From positions 1 through 7,493 of the forward strand of contig DAOSWM010000107.1 of NCBI GenBank assembly GCA_035380045.1: DNA of 7,493 bases. Direction: 5' to 3'. Origin of the DNA: DAOSWM01 sp035380045 (lineage in GTDB: Bacteria > Bacteroidota > Bacteroidia > Bacteroidales > Tenuifilaceae). Numbering within the stretch: the stretch's first letter is position 1; every line of letters starts with the position of its first letter. The translations under genes and the position numbers were made by a program. Under the pieces are notes generated by a model. It made no database searches. It saw nothing but the letters and a program-made list of their open reading frames with translations, and was not told the origin of the DNA. Of the stretch, positions 1 through 5,623 are shown one piece after another.

Positions 1-15
1 TACATAAATGCCGAG

Positions 16-53
16 GGGGTCGCTGCCCCGATGCATCGGGGCCAGCTGGGCCC
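16..53. repeat. GC-rich block of overlapping inverted repeats
   Basis: A perfect 18-bp palindrome, GCCCCGATGCATCGGGGC, lies at 25-42. It is flanked by two smaller inverted repeats that share its arms: GGGG (16-19) can pair with CCCC (26-29), and GGGCC (39-43) can pair with GGCCC (49-53). The three pairings exclude one another. The block is far richer in G+C than the AT-rich DNA that follows and than the genes in the window. It sits just upstream of a rho-independent terminator, so it may be the 3' end of a structured RNA, a 3' UTR, or a dispersed palindromic repeat. The window edge cuts off whatever lies to the left, so its identity is open. Confidence 0.6.
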
Positions 54-61
54 ACACAATC

Positions 62-85
62 AAAGCGTCGGAAGACGCTTTTTTT
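62..85 (+). terminator. Rho-independent terminator of an upstream transcription unit
   Basis: An 8-bp perfect stem, AAAGCGTC (62-69) with GACGCTTT (74-81), is closed by a GGAA tetraloop and followed by a run of T (82-85, extending the T's of the stem). The T tract lies on the right, so it ends transcription running rightward from a gene outside the window. No equivalent T tract exists for the other strand. Confidence 0.85.
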
Positions 86-253
86 ATTCTAAATCCCTCC
101 CACCTCAAAAAAAGTTAAAAAAAGTTGTTAACTTTTTTAACCAAACTAATGCAATTATCTACATATATCAAAATATTAATTCGTTTTATCCAGTAATTTA
201 TTGGTTTGAACAAAATAATGTGAGTTGTTGTTTGTGGTTTTACTTGTTAAAAG
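86..253. other. AT-rich intergenic stretch without a gene
   Basis: Together with the flanking entries this makes up the gene-free 1-330 region. An open frame at 31-276 crosses the terminator and the promoter and its translation has no recognisable composition or motif, so it is not called. The stretch contains one A/T hairpin: AAAAAAGTT (118-126), loop GTT, AACTTTTTT (130-138). Nothing else is recognised apart from the -33 element described separately. Confidence 0.6.
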
Positions 254-261
254 TAATTTTG
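232..261 (+). promoter_or_regulatory. Bacteroidota-type promoter for the NYN gene
   Basis: TTG (232-234, within TTTG 231-234) is followed after 19 bp by TAATTTTG (254-261), an exact match to the TAnnTTTG -7 element of Bacteroidota. Transcription should start near 267-270, giving a leader of about 60 nt. That leader includes a short inverted repeat, TTAAC-GCA-GTTAA (285-297), whose role, if any, is unknown. Confidence 0.7.
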
Positions 262-330
262 CAAACACTGTTTTAATAGAATATTTAACGCAGTTAATCC
301 AAAATACTATCAAATAAAAAAAAGTAATCT

Positions 331-1251
331 ATGAACAACTCCAAGGAAATGAAGCGGATAGGTGTTTTTTACGATGGGAACTATTTTCTACATGTAAGCA
401 ACTACTACAACTACTTTCACGAACGACGAAAAAGACTGAACATCGCTGGTTTGCACGAGTTTATACGTAGCATGGTAGCAAAGGAGGAGGAGGTATCCTC
501 CCGTTACTGTCAGGTAACCGAGGCTCACTACTTTAGAGGAAGAATTAGCGCGCAGGAAGCTAGCCAGCGTGGGAACCAGCTATATAACGACAGGGTATTC
601 GACGATATCTTGATGTCGGAGGGTGTTATAACCCACTACCTGCCAATTCGTAACCGTAGCGGGAAGAAGGAAGAAAAAGGTATTGATGTTTGGTTAGCGC
701 TCGAGGCTTTTGAACAAACATTCTACAAGCGTTTCAACGTGCTGGTTCTTATAACTTCCGATGGCGATTACGTTCCTCTTATTCGCAAGCTAAACTCTAT
801 TGGCACCAAAGTTATGGTGCTTAGCTGGGACTTTGAGTACACTGACGACATGGGACGCGATGTGGTTACCCGTACCTCACAGGATTTAATTCGCGAGGTT
901 ACCTACCCCATTGCCATGCACGAGCTCATTAACAACGGCCTCAAGGCCAACAATCCGCTTATAAATAATTTATTCGATTTACCAGAGTACTCGCAGCCCA
1001 AGAGAACCATTCCGCAATCCGATTCCGATGAAGTTTTCGAGGGTGCTGCCATGAACATGAACAACGGGTACGGTTTCATTCAGTATCCACCCAACAACCT
1101 GTTCTTTCACTATCAGGATGTGATTGAGGACGACTTCAACGAGATACACAATGGCGATTTACTGGAGTTCACTATTGAAGTTAACGACAGGGGACAGGAA
1201 GTGGCCAAGAATGTTCGGCGAATCGAAGCCAGCGATCCAAACCGATACTAG
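331..1251 (+). CDS. NYN-domain (LabA/DUF88-like) predicted nuclease with C-terminal cold-shock-like domain
   Basis: A 306-residue protein in two parts. Residues 8-195 resemble the NYN/PIN-like fold, whose members are metal-dependent ribonucleases or RNA-processing factors. The acidic residues expected at the active site are visible: D15 in FYDGNYF, D119 in EKGIDVW, and D144/D146 in ITSDGDYVPLI. After a low-complexity linker (about 205-243), residues 245-297 look like a cold-shock/OB domain: GYGFI (246-250) matches the RNP1 type and LFFHY (257-261) the RNP2 type, ending in a KNVRRIE strand. The combination suggests a cytoplasmic enzyme that holds RNA with its C-terminal domain; substrate and activity are inferred. 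The first ATG is taken as the start because it follows an A-rich leader without Shine-Dalgarno; M7 is an alternative. The gene appears monocistronic, with its own promoter and terminator. Confidence is high for the NYN fold and good for the cold-shock domain. Confidence 0.88.
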   Translation: MNNSKEMKRIGVFYDGNYFLHVSNYYNYFHERRKRLNIAGLHEFIRSMVAKEEEVSSRYCQVTEAHYFRGRISAQEASQRGNQLYNDRVFDDILMSEGVITHYLPIRNRSGKKEEKGIDVWLALEAFEQTFYKRFNVLVLITSDGDYVPLIRKLNSIGTKVMVLSWDFEYTDDMGRDVVTRTSQDLIREVTYPIAMHELINNGLKANNPLINNLFDLPEYSQPKRTIPQSDSDEVFEGAAMNMNNGYGFIQYPPNNLFFHYQDVIEDDFNEIHNGDLLEFTIEVNDRGQEVAKNVRRIEASDPNRY

Positions 1252-1278
1252 ACGTACTTAATATATTTAAAGGATATT

Positions 1279-1308
1279 TGGGGCAACTTTTATTGCCCCA
1301 TTTTTTTT
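1279..1308 (+). terminator. Rho-independent terminator of the NYN gene, overlapping the end of the convergent gene
   Basis: TGGGGCAA (1279-1286) pairs with TTGCCCCA (1293-1300) around the loop CTTTTA, followed by eight T (1301-1308). It ends rightward transcription 27 bp after the NYN stop codon. The stop codon of the opposing CapA-like gene (1290-1292 on the minus strand) lies in the loop, so that gene's last codons form one arm. Read leftward, the same stem is followed only by AATATCCTTTAAATATAT, so termination in that direction would be weak. Confidence 0.88.
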
Positions 1309-2603
1309 GGAAACGGTAATGCTTTTGGGATCGAAAACTCTCTTCGCCATGGGACAATCCGTTTCAACCTAACTGGTATTACGTTTTTTTCGTCAACATG
1401 CTCCCAGGGGAGTTGCCACTTACCGTTTCGGTAATGAACCTCAGGAAAGTTGTAGTTCTCCCAGCCTAACATTTTGCGTGAATCGGTGGCAAATTCATCA
1501 AAAAGCTTTTCATCTGAAACTGAGAAGTATTCTGGAATTTGCTCGTACTCCGATACGGGAAGAACCTGAAACACCTTCTTTCCCTTTTTTTCGGGTTTAT
1601 GAACCCATGCAAGGAAGTACCCTGTGTTTGTAATTTCAACGTTTTGCCCTCTTTTCTCCAACCTAATAATTGTAACAGCCCCACCGTTGCGGTAGCGGTT
1701 TCGCTGGTTCGAAACAAAGTTTCCCAGCGAGTAAACTGCTACCCTACCTTCGGTGGAGTCGCTATCGTACGAGGCTTCCATTCGTTGCAGCACATGTGGG
1801 TGTGAACCAATTACAATTCTTATCCCCAGGTTTTGCATAAAACGGGTAAGCTTCATTTGCTCCACCGAGGGCGACAGCTTGTACTCCAATCCCCAGTGCA
1901 TGAAAGCAATCACCTCATCAACCTGTTTTTCAAGCGCTTTTTCGAAATCTTTTCGTATTAAACCAGTGTCAATTAAATTTACGATGGTTGGATGTGGAAC
2001 CGGAATGCCGTTTGTACCGTACGTGTAGTTTAGCAGCGCAATTCTGAATCCATTCTGCTCAATTACCAGCGGGTAAATGGAATCGCGATGAACGCTATCC
2101 CTGTATGTGCCTGCAAATGGAATATTTTTCTCATTCAGCACATCAATGGTTCGAGTAATGCCATCTTTCCCCCTGTCAACCGAATGGTTATTTGCAGTTA
2201 CAAGAATATCGATTCCGGCATTTTTAATTCCATCGGCCAGCGCATCGGGCGAGCTAAACTGCGGGTATCCCGAAAACGGTTCTCCAGCCAACGTTACCTC
2301 TAGGTTTGCAATGGCAATATCGGCCAGCTCAAAAACGGGTTTCATGCGGGTGAAAACGCTGTCGTAGCTATAGGTTTGGGTTGTCTCGTCGAAGGCAGCC
2401 TTTATTTGACTCCCGTGCCCCATAATATCGCCAATAAACATTAGCGTTAGTGACTTTGTGGAGTCAGCATTGGTGGGTGTAACACTGAGGTACTTTTTGC
2501 TTGCTTCGCAAGCATTTGGCAAAGAAATATTAAGCAGCAAGGCAACCAAGGCGATAGCTAGAATGCTCCCAATCAAATTGCTACCATTGGAGTAACGAGG
2601 CAT
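1290..2603 (-). CDS. CapA-family protein (PGA_cap metallophosphatase-like fold), membrane-anchored or exported
   Basis: A 437-residue protein. Residues 1-10 are polar or basic and about 10-30 form a hydrophobic segment (IGSILAIALVALLLNISL), so it is exported or anchored with the catalytic part outside the cytoplasm. A cysteine at 32 follows LPNA, which is a poor lipobox. Residues 51-300 carry the CapA/poly-gamma-glutamate-synthesis signature of the calcineurin-like fold: FIGDIM (D59), ANLE (N100), TANNH (138-140), MHWG (235-238), GSHPH (266-270) and SLGNF (292-296), all likely metal or active-site positions. A tail of about 110 residues (330-437) has no recognised domain. The family is named after the Bacillus capsule protein, but most homologues are uncharacterised, so a role in poly-gamma-glutamate is not implied; a hydrolase of an envelope polymer is as likely. 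It is translated 14 bp after the universal stress gene, probably from the same mRNA. No Shine-Dalgarno precedes its ATG. Confidence 0.87.
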   Translation of the reverse strand: MPRYSNGSNLIGSILAIALVALLLNISLPNACEASKKYLSVTPTNADSTKSLTLMFIGDIMGHGSQIKAAFDETTQTYSYDSVFTRMKPVFELADIAIANLEVTLAGEPFSGYPQFSSPDALADGIKNAGIDILVTANNHSVDRGKDGITRTIDVLNEKNIPFAGTYRDSVHRDSIYPLVIEQNGFRIALLNYTYGTNGIPVPHPTIVNLIDTGLIRKDFEKALEKQVDEVIAFMHWGLEYKLSPSVEQMKLTRFMQNLGIRIVIGSHPHVLQRMEASYDSDSTEGRVAVYSLGNFVSNQRNRYRNGGAVTIIRLEKRGQNVEITNTGYFLAWVHKPEKKGKKVFQVLPVSEYEQIPEYFSVSDEKLFDEFATDSRKMLGWENYNFPEVHYRNGKWQLPWEHVDEKNVIPVRLKRIVPWRREFSIPKALPFPKKMGQ

Positions 2604-2617
2604 ATATAGAAAATGGC

Positions 2618-3481
2618 TTAGTACGGAGCACCGAAAGTTCGGAAGCTACCCATAATAAAAATTTCTTTTGGAGTGATGCTCATCACAGGAATTGGCGATT
2701 TACTCAGCATTTGCTGAGCGTAGCTCCCAAGTACGAAGCTTGCAATGGGCTCGTTTTGTTCGGTCATTATGCTAATTAAATCCGCATTATTATCGAGGGC
2801 ATACTCAATGGTAACGTCGGTAATATTGGAACCGTTGAGGAGCGCCAGGTTATATTTTATTTCATGGTCCTTAAGGTACTCGCAAACCTGATTTGTATAG
2901 GCCGTAATTTTAGCATCAATCTCTGCGTTCTTGGTTGATGTAACTCCCAGAACGTGGATTTCAGCGTTGAACGCTTTGGCAATTTCTACTGTAAAAGGAA
3001 CCTTCTGTCGGGTATCAGCGCTTACATCAATGGGTAGAACTATCTTCTTTATTTCCCTGGCAACAGCACCATGACGGATTGTTAAAACTGGTAAATCGGA
3101 AGCTGAAATTATTTTGAAAGTGTTGCTGCCAATGAAAAACTCTTCGAAACCCGATGCTCCGTGTGTGGAGCTTATAATCATGCTCTCATCAAACGCTTGG
3201 GCTTGGTTTACTATTTCTTTGTATACCTTCCCTTTTTTAACAATATACTCAATTTTAGCAGGTTCAATAAGTTTCGACCTGTATTCTTCCACAATTTTGT
3301 TGAGGTTTGCGGTAGCCGTTTTCTTCTCTTCGTTAAAATCGGCTCTGCCAAGCTCCGTAGGGGTTTTTTGAACGTAAACCAGCTGAATGGTACTTTTAAA
3401 ATGGTTGGCAAAAATAATGGCCAGCCTCAGGCCATTAATCGATTCGTTCGAGAAATCGATGGGAACTATGATATGTTTCAT
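2618..3481 (-). CDS. Tandem-domain universal stress protein (UspA family)
   Basis: A 287-residue cytoplasmic protein made of two Usp domains, about 1-138 and 144-270. Each begins with the family strand ending in Asp: HIIVPIDFS (D9) and KIVLPIDVS (D152). In the first domain the ATP-loop G-x2-G-x9-G(S/T) appears as STHG (105-108), nine residues, then GS (118-119), so the first glycine is serine. In the second domain only the final part is kept (LGSYAQQ, 251-257), with SIMTEQ where the first glycines should be, so nucleotide binding there is doubtful. The C-terminal tail (271-287, ending SFRTFGAPY) is beyond the fold. Usp proteins are stress- and starvation-induced modulators; the specific target is unknown. 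It is the first gene of a likely operon with the CapA-like gene and is divergent from ispG. The start is the only one giving a complete first beta strand. Confidence 0.92.
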   Translation of the reverse strand: MKHIIVPIDFSNESINGLRLAIIFANHFKSTIQLVYVQKTPTELGRADFNEEKKTATANLNKIVEEYRSKLIEPAKIEYIVKKGKVYKEIVNQAQAFDESMIISSTHGASGFEEFFIGSNTFKIISASDLPVLTIRHGAVAREIKKIVLPIDVSADTRQKVPFTVEIAKAFNAEIHVLGVTSTKNAEIDAKITAYTNQVCEYLKDHEIKYNLALLNGSNITDVTIEYALDNNADLISIMTEQNEPIASFVLGSYAQQMLSKSPIPVMSITPKEIFIMGSFRTFGAPY

Positions 3482-3515
3482 TGCTACAACTTTTTAATGG
3501 GCATTTTGCTGAAAG

Positions 3516-3545
3516 CAAACCTACGTAATTTTTGGTGTTTTTCAA
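3516..3545 (-). promoter_or_regulatory. Bacteroidota-type promoter of the usp-capA operon
   Basis: Read on the minus strand, TTG (3545-3543) is followed after 19 bp by TAGGTTTG (3523-3516), an exact match to the TAnnTTTG consensus with the same spacing as the NYN promoter. Transcription should start about 3508-3511, leaving a leader of roughly 28 nt. An inverted repeat, TTTGCT-GAA-AGCAAA (3505-3519 on the plus strand), overlaps the -7 element and the expected start site. It could be an operator or a small hairpin at the 5' end of the mRNA. Confidence 0.75.
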
Positions 3546-3596
3546 TAAATAATAAATACATTTTGACGATTATTATCAATTTAATCCAGAATGAGT

Positions 3597-3604
3597 TTAC
3601 TTTG
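3597..3604 (+). promoter_or_regulatory. Possible weak -7 element for ispG
   Basis: TTACTTTG differs from TAnnTTTG at the second base and is placed to give a leader of about 17 nt before the ispG ATG. No TTG stands at the usual 19-21 bp upstream (the nearest, 3563-3565, is 31 bp away), so this is only a candidate. ispG faces away from usp and has no gene upstream in its direction for at least 2.3 kb, so some promoter must lie in 3482-3627. Confidence 0.35.
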
Positions 3605-3627
3605 CAACTTGAATAATTATCCAAATA

Positions 3628-5514
3628 ATGGAACTTTTTTACCTAAATACAATTGGATTTACACGAAAACCTACCAGAACTGTAAACGTTGGAGTTTGCC
3701 CTATGGGTGGTCAAAACGGCATTCGTTTGCAATCGATGACCACAACAAATACAAACGATATTGATGCAACGGTTGAGCAGTGCAGAAAAATTATTGATGC
3801 GGGCGCACACTACGTACGAATTACAGCGCAGGGAGTTAAAGAGGCAAACAGCTTAAACCTTATAAAACAGCAACTTCGCAAGTTGGGTTACGAAACCCCT
3901 CTGATTGCTGATATCCATTTCAACCCAAGCGCTGCCCTTGAGGCAGCAAAATATGTGGAGAAAATTCGGATTAACCCCGGTAACTACTCCGACAAAAGGA
4001 AACCATCCGAAGGGTTCGTGTACAGCGAATTGGAGTACGCCAACGACCTAAAGATTGCCGAAAAGCGAATTCTTCCCCTGCTCGAAATTTGTAAAAAGAA
4101 TAGCGTAGCCATCCGAATAGGAGTAAACCACGGGTCGTTATCGGACCGAATTATGAGCCGCTACGGCGATACACCGCTGGGAATGGCCAAGTCGGCCATG
4201 GAGTTTTTGCAAATTTGCGCTAAGCATAACTTTCGCAACGTTGTGGTTAGCATGAAATCGAGCAATACGCGCGTAATGGTTCAGGCCACAAGAACATTGG
4301 TTATGCTAATGGAGAAGGAAGGGATGAACTTTCCGCTGCACCTAGGCGTAACTGAGGCTGGCGAGGGCGAAGATGGGCGCATAAAATCTGCCGTAGGCAT
4401 TGCAACCCTGCTGGCCGATGGCATTGGCGATACCATTCGGGTTTCGCTTACCGAGGATCCAGAACTGGAAATTCCGGTTGCATCTGTGCTGGCAACGCAC
4501 TTTGATGTTTACGCATGTAACAGTGAACAAACTACTCAACCAAAAATATGTATCGATCCTTCAAATTTTACAAGAAGGAAAACAAAGCGTATTGCAAACA
4601 TTGGAGACGAAAATCATCCCGTTGTTATCGCCGACCTTTCAGCAGCGGGCAATTTACGTACCGAAAAACTCATGTCGTGGGGCTGGAGGTTCAACGCCCA
4701 CAATGGCTGGCAGCAGGATGACACTGCAGCCGATTTTATTTTTATTGGAGAAGCAAACCCTAGTGAAATCGATTCTGCTGAAGAGTTGCCGCTTGTTGGT
4801 ACTCATCCCAGCTGCAAGTACTCTCTGAGATTTATCGATGAACTTGACGATAACTCGCCGGAGGCGGTTGGTTTTGTCGCCATCAACCTTGAGAATTTCA
4901 ACCCAACCCAGATAGAACTTTTAAAATCCCATCCACGTTTGATCCCAATTATTTCTGGTTCAACAAATACATCGTTCTACCTTGGCAGAAGTTTTATTGC
5001 AGAAATGGTTTCAAAAGGGATTGAGGCTCCTATAATCGTTAACTTCAGCTACGCTGAAAAGAGTGATTTCAACATAAAAGCGGCAGCCGATTTTGGGCCA
5101 TTCTTTGTTGATGGGCTTTGCAACGGGATTATGATTTCAGCCAGCAGCGTTGATGATGAATCGCTTAAGAATGTTGCCTTTGGAATTTTACAGGCATCGA
5201 GGGAGCGGTTTACGAAAACCGAATTTATTTCGTGTCCCGGTTGCGGGCGAACCCTCTTCAACCTGAACGAAACGCTGAGGAAAGTGAAAAGCCAAACTGC
5301 ACACTTAAAGGGACTGAAAATTGGAGTTATGGGTTGCATTGTAAACGGACCGGGCGAAATGGCCGATGCCGATTACGGCTACGTTGGGGCAGGGCCGGCA
5401 CGGGTTACGCTTTACAAAAAGAAAGAAGTGATGAAGAAGAATATTCCCGAAAGCAGCGCGGTTGACGAGCTAATCAACCTTATTAAAGAGAATGGCGACT
5501 GGGTTGATAAATAG
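3628..5514 (+). CDS. ispG: 4-hydroxy-3-methylbut-2-en-1-yl diphosphate synthase (HMBPP synthase), long form
   Basis: IspG (GcpE) converts 2-C-methyl-erythritol 2,4-cyclodiphosphate to HMBPP with electrons from ferredoxin or flavodoxin, the penultimate step of the MEP isoprenoid pathway, in the cytoplasm. Residues 12-290 are the TIM barrel, with IRLQSMTTTNT (32-42), DIHFNP (95-100), KIRINPGN (112-119), GVNHGSLS (165-172) and VTEAGEGEDGRIKSA (241-255). Residues about 295-525 are the extra middle domain that makes this enzyme 628 residues instead of the roughly 370 of E. coli; the long form is usual in Bacteroidota. Residues 530-628 are the [4Fe-4S] domain: C536 and C539 in SCPGCGRT, C570 in MGCIVNGPGE, and E577, the expected fourth ligand. 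The protein is complete. The ATG at 3628 is chosen because the family barrel begins about 10 residues later. No Shine-Dalgarno is present. No terminator follows, so readthrough into the downstream regulator is possible. Confidence 0.97.
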   Translation: MELFYLNTIGFTRKPTRTVNVGVCPMGGQNGIRLQSMTTTNTNDIDATVEQCRKIIDAGAHYVRITAQGVKEANSLNLIKQQLRKLGYETPLIADIHFNPSAALEAAKYVEKIRINPGNYSDKRKPSEGFVYSELEYANDLKIAEKRILPLLEICKKNSVAIRIGVNHGSLSDRIMSRYGDTPLGMAKSAMEFLQICAKHNFRNVVVSMKSSNTRVMVQATRTLVMLMEKEGMNFPLHLGVTEAGEGEDGRIKSAVGIATLLADGIGDTIRVSLTEDPELEIPVASVLATHFDVYACNSEQTTQPKICIDPSNFTRRKTKRIANIGDENHPVVIADLSAAGNLRTEKLMSWGWRFNAHNGWQQDDTAADFIFIGEANPSEIDSAEELPLVGTHPSCKYSLRFIDELDDNSPEAVGFVAINLENFNPTQIELLKSHPRLIPIISGSTNTSFYLGRSFIAEMVSKGIEAPIIVNFSYAEKSDFNIKAAADFGPFFVDGLCNGIMISASSVDDESLKNVAFGILQASRERFTKTEFISCPGCGRTLFNLNETLRKVKSQTAHLKGLKIGVMGCIVNGPGEMADADYGYVGAGPARVTLYKKKEVMKKNIPESSAVDELINLIKENGDWVDK

Positions 5515-5531
5515 ACATTTGTGTGAGGAAA

Positions 5532-5588
5532 ATGATAAGTATCATAAAAATACTACTTTGATTTTATAAAATTTGGTGCTAAATTAGC
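5532..5588. repeat. Cluster of three inverted repeats between ispG and the response regulator
   Basis: Three perfect inverted repeats lie within 57 bp: ATGATA-AG-TATCAT (5532-5545), ATTTTATAAAAT (5561-5572) and GCTAA-A-TTAGC (5578-5588). None is followed by a T tract, so they do not look like ispG terminators. Their position before a regulatory gene suggests protein-binding sites, for example for autoregulation, but the AT-rich context makes short palindromes fairly likely by chance. Confidence 0.5.
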
Positions 5589-5589
5589 A
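5574..5589 (+). promoter_or_regulatory. Possible sigma-54 (-24/-12) promoter element
   Basis: TGGTGCTAAATTAGCA has the invariant GG (5575-5576) and GC (5587-5588) separated by exactly 10 bp, as in TGGCAC-N5-TTGC promoters, with TGG, C, T and GCA matching and several internal mismatches. Transcription would start near 5600, about 24 nt before the ATG of a sigma-54 activator, which would fit autoregulation. The match is partial, so confidence is modest. Confidence 0.35.
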
Positions 5590-5623
5590 TCATTGGGAAC
5601 ATTGTAATTGCATGGCATAATTA

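Noticed and set aside
118..138. A/T hairpin AAAAAAGTT-GTT-AACTTTTTT as a second terminator
   Set aside because: The stem is nearly all A-T, has no free T tract after it, and sits 33 bp after a much better terminator.
31..276. 81-codon open frame at the left edge
   Set aside because: It runs through a palindrome, a rho-independent terminator and the -33 element of a promoter, and its translation is low-quality (Phe, Tyr and Asn from AT-rich DNA) with no motif.
1539..2367. Several plus-strand open frames opposite the CapA-like gene
   Set aside because: They overlap each other and a well-supported minus-strand gene with clear family motifs, and their translations resemble no protein.
3541..3560. 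Short AATAAAT direct repeats between usp and ispG
   Set aside because: Two short copies in very AT-rich DNA are expected by chance and do not form a regular array.
3114..3616. Plus-strand frames opposite the universal stress gene
   Set aside because: They are antisense to a conserved two-domain protein and one runs through the usp promoter; no motifs.
4400..4828. 142-codon frame inside ispG
   Set aside because: It lies within the intact ispG frame and reads as a frame-shifted copy of it; the ispG frame is unbroken with all motifs.
5553..5575. CTACTTTG and AAAATTTG as -7 elements of the response regulator promoter
   Set aside because: Neither matches TAnnTTTG fully and neither has a TTG at about 19-21 bp upstream.
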